This document shows, piece after piece, positions 13,001 to 28,000 of a stretch of DNA of 64,000 nt. Under the pieces are notes generated by a model. The model made no database searches and was not told where the DNA came from. It saw nothing but the letters and a program-made list of their open reading frames with translations. Origin of the DNA: Stenogyne calaminthoides (Eukaryota > Streptophyta > Magnoliopsida > Lamiales > Lamiaceae); assembly GCA_037126765.1 (NCBI GenBank), contig JBBCBC010000032.1, forward strand, positions 1,984,001-2,048,000, written 5' to 3'. A program made the position numbers and the translations under genes. The stretch's first letter is position 1, and every line of letters starts with the position of its first letter.

Positions 13001-16000
13001 GCTCGTGCCGGGGGAACCCGTCGTCTGAGTCTTTTCTGTCTCGTGCCGGGGATCCCGTCGTCACCGAGTCTTTACTGTCTTTCGTGCCGGGGAAACCCCG
13101 TAAATCTGATCTTTTACGTACTTTCGTACTTGGGGAGAGTCGCGTCGTGCGAGTCTTTTAACGTACGTACTTGAGGGGAGCCCCGTCACGAGAGTCTTTT
13201 GTGTGCCTTTCCATGCCGGAGGAGCCCCGTCGTCACGAGTCTTTTCGTGCTCATCGCCGGAAAAGCCGTCGTGCGATTTTTTTTGTTTTCGTGCCGAAGG
13301 GCGGTTAGTTGTCTAATCTTTACGTACTTTCGTGCCGGGGGAGCCCGCGTCTGAAGTCTTTCACGTACTCATACTTGAGGATCCCGTAGTCTGAATCTTT
13401 CTGTCTTTCGTGCCGGGCTTCCCGTCGTCACAGTCTTTTCGTGCTTTCGTGTGCCAAGAACCTGTCATCTGAGTCTTTTGTGCTTTCGTACATCGGGGAG
13501 CCCGGTCGTTCGAAGTCTGATACGTAATCGTGCCGGAGGAACCCTTAAATGCAATCTTTTACGTGCTTTCGTTACTTTAAGGGGCTTTGCATCGTGCGGT
13601 TTTACGTGCTTTCATTACTCTGAGGCCACGATCTTCATGAGTCTTTTATGTGCTCGTGCTTTTAGAAGTCGTCGTCACGAGTCTTTACCGTCTTTCGTCT
13701 TGAAATACGTCGTCTGAAATCTTTTATATCTTCGTACTTAGGGTGGAGCCGTCATTATGAATCTTTTAAATATAAGTACTTGACCCGTTATCTGAAGTCT
13801 TTCATTGCTCGTGCCAGAGGCAAAAATTAAATCTGTCTTTAATGCCGTACTTGAGGAAAAGACCCGTTAATGCGAGTCTTTTTAAATAACAAATGCCGGA
13901 GAACCCATCATCTGATCTTCTATTTCGTACTTGAGAGGATCTAGTAGTAGTCTTTCTAATGCTTTCATGCTTGAGCACGTCGTCGATGCTGTCTTTCGTC
14001 TTGGGGAGCCTGTCGTCTGAGTCTTTTTGACTCTTTCGTACATCGGAGGCCGTCGTTCGAATCTGATACGTGATCGTGCCGGGGGAACCCGCCATCTGAA
14101 ATCTTTTACGTTTCGTACTTTAAGGAGCCCCCATCGTCTGAGTTTTTTACGTACTTTCGTACTACGAGAAAAACCCGTCTTATAAAGGTCTTTTATGTGC
14201 TTCGTCTTTTCGAACCCCACGTCATCCTGAGTCTTTTACGCTTCGTACTTGGGAAAGCCCCGTTATGCGAGTCTTTTACGTGCTTTCGTGCCGGGGGAAC
14301 TTCGTCGTCACGAGTCTTTTCTATGCTTTTTCGTCGCCGGGGGCTCCGTAATCTGAGTCTTTTATTAACTTTCGTACTTAGGAGAGCACGCCCGTCATCT
14401 GATGCTTTTACATGCTAGTACTTGGGAGAATACGGCGTAAGAGTCTTTTACGTGCTTTCTGTGCCGGGGAGCCCGTCGTCTAGTCTTTTCTGTGTCGTGC
14501 CGGAAGTCCGCCCGTGCAGTCTTTTACGTACTTTCGTGCCGGGGGGGCCGTCATTATAGTCTTTTTTATGCTTTCGTACTTTGGGGGCCCCGTCGTCGCG
14601 AGTCTTTTATCATCTTTCGTACTTTGGGGGTCCGTCGTATGAGTCTTTTAACGTACTCGTACTTGAGAGGAGCCACAGGTTATCTGATGCTTTTACACTC
14701 GTACTTAATGTAGAAACCCGTCGTGCGAGCCTTTTGTCGTCTTCATGCCGGGGAGAGCCCAATCATCTCTGTCTTTTGTGTGCTAGTACTTGGGGAGAGC
14801 CCGTCGTCTGAGTCTTTTCTATCTTTCGTGCTTTGGGGGAACCCCGTCGTATAATCTTTTTTGTGCTTTCGTACGTGCCAGAGTCCACGTCGTCTGATCT
14901 TTTTTTCGTCTTTCGTGCATTGTGGAACCCGTCGTATAGATCTTTCGTACTTATGCTTGAGGCCCGTCGTCTGAGTCTTTTTACGTGCTTTCTCTTGAGG
15001 GCCGAGTAAATCTTAGTCTTTTACGTGCTTGTGCTTGAGGGAATACAAATGCGAATGCGAGTCTTTTTTATAACTTATGATGCAGGGAGAGTCCCCAAGT
15101 CGTACAATCTTTACGTCGTACTTGGTGGGGCAAAAATGCGTCTGAGTCTTATACGTACTTTCGTGCCAAGAGACCCGTCTTATAGTCTTCTTGTGCTTTC
15201 CGTTCTTGAAGAACCGTCGTCTGATCTTTTAATATAAATGGTTAAGGGAGGGCCAAACTAATCTGATCTTTTCCTATCTTTCGTGTTATGCTTGAGTGCA
15301 AATAAATCACAGTCTTTTCTGTGCTTTCATCTTTGAGAGCCAAATCGTCTGATCTTTTTTAATCTTCGTGCCAGAGGATCCCGTCGTGCAATCTTTTTTT
15401 TTCGTACTTTGGAGCCGTCGTCTGAGTCTTTTCGGTCTGTACTTTGGGGAAACCCGTCGTGCAATCTTTTCATTGCTTTCGTGCCGGAGAACCCCATCGT
15501 CTGAGTCTTTTCTTTGCTTTCGTGCCGGAGGAGAACCCGATTAATCTGAAATTTTTACGTGCTCGTACTTCTATGGAACCCGTCGTCTGAGTCTTTTTCG
15601 TGCTTTCGTGCCGGAAACCCATCGTCTGAGTCTTTTCTATGCTTGTACTTGCCGGGGAGCCAGGTCGTCTGGTCTTTTGGGGATCGTCTGGTCTTTTTGT
15701 TCTCGTATACAGGAGCCAGTCGTCTGGTCTTTTTGTCTTTCGTGCCCGGGGAGCTTGTCGTTGAGTCTTTTTGTGTTCTTGTACTACATACGGGAGCCAG
15801 AATAAATGCGAGTTTTTTACATCTTTCGTACTTGAGGCTTCCCCGTCATCCAATCTTTTACGTGCTTCGTGCCGAGTGAGCCCCGTCGTCACCAGTCTTT
15901 TTAAATGCTCGTAATTAGAGAGCCCGTCGTCTGATGCTTTTTTACGTACTTTCATCTTGGGGAGCCGTCATCTGAAATCTTTTTCTTTCGTACTTCACGG

Positions 16001-19000
16001 GGAGCCGTCGTGCGAGTATTTTCTGCTTTCGTGCTTTGGGGCCGTCGTCTGAGTCTTTTCTCTTTCATACTTTGGGGGTAGCCCGTCGTCAGTATTTTTA
16101 TGTGCTCGTGCCAGGAAGGAACCCATCGTCTGATCTTTTGTAATGCTTGACTTGAAGCCAGTCGTCTGAAGTCTTTTACGTACTCTTCTTGAGGCCAGAT
16201 CGTCTGTCTTTTTATGCTTTCGTACTTGGTTGAGTCCCCTCGTCTGAAGTCTTTTACTGTCTTTCGTGCCGGAGAACCGTCGTCTTAGTCTTTTACGTAC
16301 TCGTGCTTGAGGCCCCATCGTCTGATCTTTCTGTGCTTGTAATTAGGGACCCCCGTATCTGAGTCTCTTTACGTACTCGTGCCGGAAACCCGTCATCAAG
16401 TCTTTTACGTACTTTCATTACTTGGAAAACCCCATTTATACGAGCAGTCTTTTTCTCACTTCGTAAGGAAAGCCCCCATTATCTGAGTCTTTTTACGTAC
16501 TCGTGCTTGAGGAAATCGCGTCGTCTGGTCTTTTTTACGTACCGCGTGCCAGGGGAGATCCGTTATGCAGTCTTTTAATGCTTTCATGCGGGGACTTGAT
16601 GTAATGCGAACTTTTAGTACTTTGTGCTGCGCCCGAGCCGTCGTCTGATCTTTTACGTACTCGTCGCCGAAGACCGTTCGAAGATTTTAATGCTCGTGCC
16701 AGAACCTGTCGTCACCAGTGCTTTTGTCTTTCGTCTGCGTGGGGGCAATGTCTGGTCTTCTGTCGTCGTCTTGGCCAGAACCCGATCGTCTGGTCTTTTC
16801 TGTTCTCGTACTTACGGGGCCTTGATCGTCTGGTCTTTTTAATGCTCGTGCCGGAAGCCGAGTGGTTCGGAGTCTTTTGTCTTTATGCCGTAGGAGCCGT
16901 CGTCTGAGTTTTCTGTGCTTTCGTACCGCCCGGGGCCGTCGTCTGAAGTCTTTTCGTACTCGTGCCAGCGGGAGCCAATACGTCAAGTCTTTTACGTACT
17001 TTCGTCTTGAGAACCGTCGTCTGAGTTTTACGTACTCGTGCCGAGAGGCCAAGTCGTCTGATCTTTCGTCTTTACTTAAAGAGATACGTCGTCATAATCG
17101 TTTCATGTAATACTCGATACTTAGGAGCCGTCGTCGTCTTTTGTGCTCGCCGGAGAACCCTAGTCGTCTGAGGAGCCAAATAGTCTGGTACTTACGTCTT
17201 TCGTGCTTGGAGACCGTCGTCTGGTCTTTTTAAATGCTCGTGCCAGAGGCCGTCACGAGTCTTTACGTCTTATCGTGCTTAGGATGCCGTCGTCTGGAAA
17301 TCTTTTCTAATACTTCCGCCGGAGGAGCCCACGATCGTCTGAGTCTTTCTGTGCTCGTACTACGGGGAATCCCGATGTCTGAGTCTTTGTCTTTCGTGCG
17401 CTTGAAACCTCGTCGTCTGACCACGTCGTCTTAGTCTTTTACGTGCTTTCCGTAATTTGGGGGCCCGTAAATGCGATTATTTTTTACGTGCTTATAATTC
17501 GAGAGAGAGCCTCTCCGTCGTCTGATCTTTTTCTATGTTATTGTAGCCTTGAGGCCCGTCGTCAAAGTCTTTTTGTGTACTTTCGTGCCGGAGGGATCCC
17601 GTCGTGCGAGTCTTTTACTGTGCTTTCGTGCCCGGGGAGCCCATCGTCTGAGAGTCTTTTATGTGCTTTCGTGCCGGGAGAGCCCGTCTTCTGGTTTTCT
17701 TTGCTTTCGTGCCGGGAACCCCGTCGTCTGAGTCTTTGTAATAACTTCAAATGCTGGGGGCCCCGTCGTCTGTCTTTTCTGTCTTTCGTGCAGCCAGCCC
17801 GATTAAATGCGTGTTTTCGTTCTCCGTGCCGGGGAGCCCGGTTATGCGAGTCTTTTATTGATCGTGCCGGAGAGCCCCGTCGTTCGAGTCTTTTCTGTGC
17901 TTGTACTTCATGGAGAGCCCGTCGTCTGAGTTTTTTACGTGCTTTCGTGCCCGACCCGTCGTCTGATGCTTTTATGTGATGTCGTGCCGGAGGCCCCATC
18001 GTCGGAACTTTTACGTGCTCGTGTGCCCGAGGAAACCCGTCATCTGTGATCTTTTACGTGCTCGTGCTGGGGGGAGCCGGGTCGTCTGCGATTACGATAC
18101 GTGATCGTGCCGGGGCCCCGCGTCGTCTGGTATTTTCTGTCTTTCCGTGCTTTGGGGGGGCCGAATTAGTCGCAATCTTTCTATCTTCGTGCTTTGGGGG
18201 TGGCCAGTCATCGTGATCTTTTTACGTCTTTCGTGCCGGGGGAACCCCGTCGTCTGAGACTTTTATGAAATTCGACAGGAAGCCCGTGTCACAATCTTTT
18301 ACGTGCTTTCTTTGCCGGAGGCCGGACTGTCATCCTGAGTCTTTTCTATGCTTTCGTACTCACGGGTTGAATCATCATCTCAGTCTTTTCATTGCTCGTG
18401 CCGCCCGGAGGGAGCCGTCGTGCTAGTCTTTTTCTACGTGCTTTTTCGTGCTTGGGGGGCCCCCATCGTCTGCGAGTCTTTTATGTGCTTGTAATTCGAG
18501 GAGAGCCCGTCGTCTGAATGCTTACGTGCTTTCGTGCTTGAGAACCCATCGTCTGATCTTTCTTTGCTTTCGTGCCGAGGGGGATCCCGTCGTCTGGCGG
18601 AGTCTTTTGTGCTCGTGCCGGAAGACACAGTACGTCTGGTCTTTTTAATGCTCGTACTTGAGGAGAATCTAGTTGTCTGAGTCTTTGTAATCTTCATGCG
18701 CCGAGAGAGCCCATCGTCGCGAGTCTTTACATGCTTTCATGCTTGAAATGCCAAAATACGTCTGATGCTACGTGCCGAGGGCAGTTGTCTGAAGTCTTTC
18801 GTGCTTTCTCATTACTTAGGGAGCCGTCAAATGCACAGTCTTTCATGCTTTCTGGGGGGATCCCGTAGTCTAGTCTTCTTGTGGTAATCGTGCCGAGAAG
18901 CCGCGTCGTCTGAAGTCTTTCTATGCTCGTGCTTGGCGGGGAATACTGATAAATGCGAAGTCTTTTTAATATAAATGCGGCCGAAGGCCCGTCGTCTGAA

Positions 19001-22000
19001 TCTTTTAATGTCGTACTTGAAGGCCATACGTGCAATCTTTTAATGCTCGTACTTAAGGGAGCCGTCGTCTGAGTTTTCTGTTTTCGTTACCGGAGAGCCC
19101 GTCGTCTGAAATCTTTTACTGCTTTCGTACTTTGTTAGAAGAGTCGGTCGTCACGAGTCTTTTAATATGCTTTCGTACTTAGGGAGCCCATCGTCTGGTC
19201 TTTTATCGTACTTCGTGCTTAGAACCCCGTCGTATGAGTCTTTTAAATCTTTCGTAATTAGGGAGAGCCCGTTATCCTGAAGTCTTTTCTAATGTCGTGC
19301 TGGGTGGAGCTCCGTTATCTGAGTCTTTTCGTTCTTCGTGCTTAGGGGAACCGTTATGCGGTCTTTTGTGCTCGTGCCGGGAGAGCCCGTCGTCTTGAGT
19401 CTTTTCTGTGCTTCGTGCCAGAGGGAGCCCATCGTCACTGAGTCTTCTGTCTTTCGTACGTGCCGGGGACGGTTAATGCGAGTTTTTCTATACTCGTGCC
19501 GAACCCATATCTCAGTCTTTTACGCAATTGTACTTCATGGAAAGAGCTTCGTCTGAGTTTTTTCTTGTACTCGTGTGCCGGAAACCATTAAATCTGACAG
19601 TCTTTTATATGGTCGTGCCGGAAAAACCCGTCGTCTAGTCTGTGCTCGTGCGCCGAGAACTTCCGTCGTATAAGTCTTTTACGACCTTTCGTACTTTGAG
19701 AACTCATGTGCAATCTATTCTGTAATCGTGCGCCGGGGCCGTCGTCTGAAGTATTCTTTCGTGCTTGAAGTCCGTACGTCTGAACTTTTCTGTCTTTCAT
19801 TTTGTTGTGGGGAGCCAAATCGTATCAGAGTACTTTTACGTGTACATGCCAGAGGCCCGTCGTCTGGTCTTTTCTGATACTTTCGTCTTGGAGACCCGTC
19901 GTCTTAGTCTTTACGTAGCTTGTACTTGGGGCCTACGTCGTCTGGTCTTTCGTATCTTTCGTCCCCAGGAGGCCCATCGTTAAAAGTCTTTTTACGTCTT
20001 TCTACTTGCCGGGAGCCCGTCGTCTGAAGTCTTTTCTGTACTTTCGTACTTTGAAACCCCCATCTTATGAGTCCTTTTCTCCGTTCTTAGGGAAGAGCCG
20101 TCTGCGTCTTTTACGTACTTTCGTAATTGGTGAGGAGCCCACGTCGTCTGAGTCTTTTGATGTCTTTCGTGCTTGGAGAATTACGTCGTCTGATCTTTTT
20201 GTCTTTCGTGCGTAAGTAGGAACCCGTTGTAAAGTCTTTTTGAAGTCTTTTATCTTATGCCGGAAACCCCATAGTCAAAGTCTTTCTATGTTAAAATGCC
20301 GGAGGAGCCCGTCGTATGAGTTTTTACGCAGCTTTCATCTTGAAGAGCCCGTTATGCGAGTCTTTTCTTGTCTTTCATTACTTGAGGAGCCCATTCCTCT
20401 GAAGTCTTTTATCTTTCGTGCTTGAGGATCCCCGTCGTCTGAAATCTTTTTCGTCTTTCATACTTTGAGACCCGTGCGTACTAGTCTTTTCTTTGCTTCC
20501 GTACTGGGGAAGAAATTAAGTCATCTGAGTCTTTCATTGCTTCCGTGCGCCGGAGAACCCATCGTCTGAGTCTTTTCTTTGCTTTCGTGCCGGAGAGAAC
20601 CGCGTTATGCGATCTTTCTGTCTTTCGTGCTTCTATGGAACCCGTCGTCTGAGTCTTTCGTCTTTCGTGCCGGGGAAACCCCATCGTCTGATCTTTTCTA
20701 TGCTTGTACTTGTTGGGCCGGTCGTCTGGTCTTTTTACATTTCTCGTACTTACAGGGGAACCCGTCGTCTGAGTCTCTTTTTGTACTTTTCGTACTTGAG
20801 AACCCCGTCGTTCGAGTCTTTGTGTTCTTGTACTACATAGGGCCCGTCGTCTGAGTTTTTTACGTGCTTTCGTGCTTGAGGGCCGTCATCTGAATCTTTC
20901 ACATCTTCGTGCCAGGGTGAAGAGCCTACATCGTCTACGAGTCTTTCTGTTTTCGTGCCGGAGGAGCCCGTCGTCTGAGTCTTTTCGTGCTTTCGTGCCG
21001 GAGAGCCCGTCGTCTGAGTCTTTCCTGATGCTCGTACTTCACGGGGAGCCCGTCGTCTGAGTATTTTCTGTCTTTCGTACTTTGGGGAGCCAGGTCGTCT
21101 GAGTCTTTTCTATCTTTCGTACTTTGGGGTAGCCCGTAAATACAGTATTTTATGTGCTAAAATACGGGGAAACCCATCATCTGTTCTTTTATCTTGCTTG
21201 ACTTGAAGCCCGTCGTCTGCAGTCTTTTAACGTGCTCTTACTTGGGGGGCCCGTAAATGCAAGTCTTTTCTATCTTCGTCTTGAGGGGAGTCCATCCCGT
21301 CTGATCTTTTTACGTACTCCTTACGGAGGAGCCCGTCGTCTTAGTCTTTTATGTGCTTTCGTGCCGGAAATTTCGTCTGAAGTCTTTTACATCTTGTAAT
21401 TAGAGAGAGCCCCCAATCTCTATCTTTCACGTTTCGTACTTAAGACCCCGTCGTCTGTCTTTTCACATGCCGTGCCGAAGCCCGTTGTCATCTGAGTCTT
21501 TTTCGCTAGTAAGAGAAAGCCCCGTTATGCGAGTCTTTTTACGTACTTTACTTTGAAAGTCCGTCGTCTGAGTCTTCTGCCGCGTGCCGGGGAGATCCGT
21601 TATGTCCGGAGTCTTTTTAATGCTTTCATCTTGAGACAGCCCGTCGTCGCGAGTCTTTCACGTACTTTCATACTTGAGAAAAGCCGATAAATACGAGTCT
21701 TTACGTACTCGTACTTGACGCGTTCTAATTTTTAATACTCGTACTTGAGGAAACCTGTCGTGCAATGCTTTTAATATTTCTAAATACCGCCGAAACCCCG
21801 TAAATGAGTCTTTTAACGATAAATCTTGGCGGGGAGCTTGATCGTCTGAAGTCTTCCATTCTCGTATACGGGGAAGCCTTGATCGTCGAGTCTTCTGATA
21901 CTCGTGCCGGAAGCCGTCGTTGAGTCTTTGTGTATGCCATGAGAACCCCGTCATGGGATTTTACGTGCTCGTGCTTAAAGAACCCCGTCGTCTGATCTTT

Positions 22001-25000
22001 CGTACTCGTGCTTGGAGGCCCATCGTCTGAGTCTTTCGTACTTTCGATAGCCAGAACCGTCATCTGAGTTTTTTACGTACTCGTGCGCCGAGAACCCCAA
22101 ATCGTCTGGTCTTTACGTGCTTTTAGCAGGCCAATCGTCTTAGTCATTTCTATCTTTCTGCGATAACCGGAGGGCTTATCGTCTGATTTTCTGTCTTTCG
22201 TGCCGGAAACCCGTCGTCGAGGGAGCCAAAATCTGATGCTTACGTGCTCGTGCTTGAGGTACAGTACTAAGTCTTTTAAATGCTTTCGTCGCCGGGGAGC
22301 CCATCGTCTGAAGTCTTTTCTGCGTGTAGAGTTACTTGATCATCTGATCTTCTAATACTTGCCGGAGGGAGCCGGAAATCGTCACAGATCTTTCTGATAC
22401 TCGTACTCACGGGGAATGATCTGTCGTCTGATCTTTTTATTTTCGTGCCAAGGAAGACAAGTAAATGCGTATGATAATCTTTAGTCTTTACGTACTTTCC
22501 GTAATTTAAGAGGCAGTAAATGCTGATTATTTTACGTGCTTATAATTGAGGCATATAAATCGTCTTTCTGCATGCGCCGGGGGTACGTCGTGCAATCTTT
22601 TACGTACTCAAATGCCGGAGGAGATCCCGTCATCTGAAATCTTTCGTACTTTCGTGTGCCGAAGGGCCATGTCTGAAATGCTTATGTCTTCATCTTGGGG
22701 AAAACCCGCGTCTTACCCAAATGCTGTGCTTTCATCCTGAGAGAACTTTCCGTCGTCTGATCTGTCTTTCGTACTTTAGAGAACTACTATCGTCTGAAGT
22801 CTTTCTATGCTACGTACTTAGTAAGGAGCCAGTCGTCTGATGTTTTACATTCTAAATACTTGAAATAGGTTATCTCAATCTTTTATTCATCTTGAAACCC
22901 GTCGTTCAATCTTCTGTCTTATGCCATGGAAACCGTCGTCTGAGTTTTTACGTACTTTCGTATACTTAGAAACCGTCATCTTGATCTTTTATGTAGTAAA
23001 TGCCGAAACCCATCGTCTGCAATCTTTCAACCGTGCCGGGGAGCCGTCGTATAGTCTTTTACGTGCTTTCGTGCTTTAGGGGAGACTTTCAGGTCGTGCA
23101 AGTCTGATACTGATACGTGCTTAGAACCCGAAGTCGTCTGATATTTTCTATCTTTCGTGCTGGGGGTAGTGATCTGCGAGTCTTTTCTATCTTTCGTGCT
23201 TTGGGGGTAGCCCCGTCATCGAGAGTCTTTTACGTCCTTTCGTGCCAGAGGCCCATATGTCTGAGACTTTTATGTCTTTCGACTTGGAAGCCCCATCGTC
23301 TGAGTCTTTTTCGTACTCTTTACTTGAGAGCCGGGTGTCTGAAGTCTTTTCTATCTTTCGTGCCTACGGGGTGAGTCCCAGACGTCTGAGTCTTTTTCAT
23401 TGCTCATATACTTGGAGGAGCCGGTCGTACAACCCGTCGTCTTAGTCTTTTACGTGCTTTCGTGCCGGGGCCCCGTCGTCTGAGTCTTTTTCATGTGCTT
23501 GTAATTGGAAACCCCCGTCATCTGAGTCTTTCGTGCTTTCGTGCCGAGGCCCCATCGTCTGATCTTTTCTTTGCTTTCGTGCTTGGGGATCCGTCGTCTG
23601 CAGTCTTTTTATCTTTCGTGCCGGGGAACTGGTCGTCTGAAGTCTTTTACGTGCTTTCGTGCCGGGAGAATCCGTTATCTGAAGTCTTTTTGTGTGCTCA
23701 TACTTGGGAGAGCCCATCGTCTTAGTCTTTTCGTATAATATAAAATGCCGATAAATGCAATCTTTTCTGTCTCGTGCTTGAGGAAAGACCCAGATTGTCT
23801 GAAATCTTTTCGTACTTTCAATGCTTAAGGGCCGTCGTCTGAAGTCTTTTTCTTTCGTACTTGAGAGGATCCCGTGGTAAGTCTTTTCATGATCAAGTAC
23901 TTCGGAAAGCCCAGGTAAATGCAATGATCTTACATCTTTCTGCTTGAGGCCTGTCGTCACAGATCTTTTACGTGCTTTCGTACATCGAAACCCCGTCGTG
24001 CCGAATCTACGTGATCGTGCAGAACCCGCTGCGTCTGGAGTCTTCGTGCTCGTACTTGAAGACCGTCGTCGAGTTTTTACGTGCTCGTGCCAGAGGAAAC
24101 TGTCGTCTGATGCTGCATTAACAAGTACTTCATGGGAAGTCGTCCATCTGGAATCTTTCTGTGCTTTCTGCGTAGTTCGAGAGGCCCCGTCGTCACAATC
24201 TTTATATCTTCGTGCCAAGGGCAAATCGTACTCAAATCACCCATCCAACTCTAAATATGAGAGAAACCTAGTTATCTAATCTTTTCTATCTTTCGTCGCC
24301 AGAGCCATCATCAATCTTTATGTCTGTGCCGGGGAGAGCCGTCGTCTGATCTTTCTAATACTTTCGTATTTGAGAGCCGTCATCTGAGTCTTTTCTGTGC
24401 TAAATGCCGAAGTCCATCGTCTGATCTCTTCTGTCTTTCGTGTTTGGAGGAGCCCATCGTCTGGTCTTCTACTGTACTTTCGTGCTTGAGGCAGTCAAAT
24501 GCTGGTCTTTTTCTGTCTTTCGTACTTGAGGAACCCAGTAATCTTAATCTGCAATGCTTGTATGCTTAGGAGGGCCCTTCGTCTGAAGATCTTTCTGTCT
24601 TTGTAATTGATCCATCGTCTAATCTTTCTGTGCCTTTCGTGTAGAACAAATCGTCTTGATCTTTCTGTCTTGTACTTAGAGAACTTTAGTAAGTCACTGA
24701 ATTTTACATGCTTTCGTGCCGGGGAGAACCCGTCGTATGAGTCTTTTTCTGCTCCGTCTTGGTGGAGCCGTCGTGCGAGCCATCGTCTGAGTCTTTGTGC
24801 TCGTGCTTGAAACCGTCGTCTGAAATCTTTCATCTTCGTCTTGAGAACCCCATCCAATGAGTCTTTTACTAATAATCGTGCCAGTACTTCATCGTCTGAA
24901 TCTTTCTATCTTTTACTTCGGAGGACTTGTCGTCTGGTCTTTTTCGTATAAATCTTGAGAACAGAGTCATCTGAGTCTTTCTGTCTTTCATCTTGAAACT

Positions 25001-28000
25001 TAGTCGTGCTAGTCTTTCTGTCTTTATCTTGAAGTAGCCGTCTCAGTCTTCATCAACGTAATTGAGTGCTCGTGCCAGAGACCGAAAATCGTCTGATGCT
25101 GCGTCTTGTGCCGGGGGCCAGTAAATGTTAGTCTTTTACGTGCTCGTCTTGGGGGGCCCAATGTATTATCTTTTCTTTTTCTTTGCTTGAGGCCGTAATT
25201 AGAGAGAGCCTCACGTCTTTTACGTCTTTTCCAGAGAGCCGTATTCAAGTCTTTTCTATGCTCATTAGGAGGAGCCCCGTCGTCTGAGTCTTTCACATGT
25301 CGTGCCGGAGGATCCCGTCGTCTGGTCTTTTCTTCTTCCGTTACTTTTGGGGGGCTTAAAATCATCTGGTCTTTTCTCTGCGTGCCGAGGGGCTCCTATC
25401 GTCTGAGTTTTTTTGTGCTCGTACTTTGAAACCCGTCGTCTGAAGTCTTTCTTTTCTCTGCTTTTCGTACTTTCGGGGGCCCATCTGAGAGTCTTTTTCT
25501 TTTACTTGCCGAGGAGAGCCTCACGTCGTATGAAATATTTTTCTGTCGTACTTGGGAGGAGCCCGTCGTCGAGTCTTTTCGTGCTTAAATTACTTAAGGA
25601 TCCGTCGTCTGAGTCTTTTACGTACCAAGTACTTTGGGGAAACCCGTCGTCTGAAGTCTTTTTGTGCTCGCACTTTGGGGGGAGCCCCGTCGTCGAGTTT
25701 TTGTCTTTCGTGCCGAGGAGAGCCCCGTATCGTCTGATCTTTTGCTCTCGCCCCGGGAAGAATCCGTCATCTGATGCTCTTTATCTTGTGATACTTAAGG
25801 GAAGCCCGTGATCGTCATCTTTAACTCATCTTGAGAGGCGTGTCAAGTCTTTTACTGTCATACTTGAAATCAGTGTCGTCTTTCATTATCTTGAAGCCAG
25901 ATTCTGGTCGTTCGTACTTTCGACAGAGGAACCTGAGTCAAATTCTTTCTGATGCTCGTGCCAGGAGCCGTCATCTGATCTTCCGTACTTTCATGCTTGA
26001 GCCACGCGTCATCTGATCTTTCTGTCTTTCGTGCCAGAACCTGTCGTCTGGTCTTTCTGTTCTCCATTACATCAGGGAGCCAGTCGTCTGAGTCTTTATG
26101 ATCGTGCCGGAAGTACATACGTCTGAGTCTTTAAATGCTCGTGCCGGGGGGCCAAATCGTACCGATCTTTCTGTGCTTTCTCGTGCCTTGGGGGAAGCCA
26201 AAAATCGTCACAGTCTTTCTGTCTTTCGTGCTTTGGGGTGAGTCAGAGTAAATGCAAGTCTTTTCTGTCTTTCGTGCCGAGAGGCCCGTCGTCGAGTCTT
26301 TTACATTCTTTCGTCTTGAGGCCAAATATGAACCTTTTCTGTCTTTCGTACTTGAGGAATCCCCGTTGTCTGATTTTTCTATGTTTCGTGCCGGAGGATC
26401 CCGTCACGAATCTTTAATGTCTTCGTACTTTGGGGAAGACCCCCGTTAAATCTGAGTCTTTGTGTGCTCTTATTTGAGAGACCATTACGTGCCGAGTCTT
26501 TTTCTATCTTTCGTGCCGGGGATCCCGTAAATGCAATCTTTTACTGACTTTCGTGCTTAGGAGAGCCGTGTCTGGCCTCGTCGTCTTAGTCTTTTAAATG
26601 CTCGTACTTTAGAGTACCCGTCGTCTTGATCTTTTCTATACGAGGGTTCCCCACGTCATCTGGTTTTTATGTACTCGTGCCAAGTATCATCTGAGTCTTT
26701 TTCTTTGCTTTCGTACTTTGGGGATCCATTGTCTAATCTTTTATGTGATTGTACTTAGAGCCCAGTCAATGCTGAATCTTTACGTAAACGTGCTTGAGGT
26801 GTCGGTCGTCACGAGTCTTTTCTGTACGTGCCGGAGAAGCCACGTGGTAGTCTTTTGTGCTCATCGCCGGTTGAATCACGTCTCTGAAGTCTTTTCTGTG
26901 CTTTCGTACTTGAAGCCGTCGTGCGAATGCTGCGTGCTTTCGTGCTTGAGCCGTCGTCTGGTCTTTTACGTGCGCCTCGTGCCAGGAGCCAATAATGCTA
27001 TCTTGTGGCAGGAGAAACCCGTCATTATGAGTCTTTTCGGTCTTTCATGCCAGAGGCCACAGCCGTCACAATCTTTTACGTGCTCATTACGCCGAGAGAA
27101 CCCGTCGTCTGATCTTTTACGAGATCGTGCCGAGAAACAATGGTCGTAAAGTCTTTTATTGCTTTCATTACTTGAGGAGCCCGTTATCACGAGTCGCACT
27201 ACCGTGCTTTCGTGCGCCGGGGAGCGTCGTCTGATCTTTTGTCTTTCGTGCTTTGGGGGAATCCGTCGATGCAGTCTTTTTTCTATCTTTCGTGCCAGAG
27301 GGGAGCCCACGTCGTCTGAATCTTTTTATGTACTTCGTACTTAGGGAGCCCGTCGTGTATGAGTCTTTTGTCTTTCGTACTTTAGAAGCCCGTTGAGCAG
27401 TATTTTTCTGTCTTTCATGCCGGGGAGCCCGTCGTCTGAAGTCTTTAGCTGTCTTTCGTACTTTAGGGGTGCCTGTCGTCTGAGAGTCTTTTGTGTGCTC
27501 GTTCATCGGAGGCCATCGTCACGAGTCTTTTCTGTGATGTGTGCCGGAAATTGCGTCGTCTGAAATCTTCTAATGCTCGTACTTGAGAGGACCCAGTCGT
27601 CTGAGTCTTTCTCTTTCGTACTTGAGGATGCCGTGGAAGTCTTTTACGTGCTTTCGTACTTGAGAGAACCCGTCGTCTGAAATCTTTCTGTCTTTCGTGC
27701 TTGAAGAACCCCGTCGTCTGAGTCTTTTTCCAATATTTCGTACTTGAGGAGAGCCGGAAGTCGTCTGAGTCTTTTCTTTGCTCGTCTTGAAATCGTCGTC
27801 TAATCTTTTGATTATCTTATGGGGAGCCCATGTCGAGTCTTTGTAATGCTTTCGTACTTGAGGCCCATCGTGCGGAGTCTTTTATTTTCTCTTGAAGCCA
27901 TCGTCTGATCTTTTACATGCTAGTACTTGAGCCAGATTTATGCCAATCTTTTACGTGCTTTCGTGTCGTGCCCTCCATCGTCTGAAGTCTTTCTATGCTC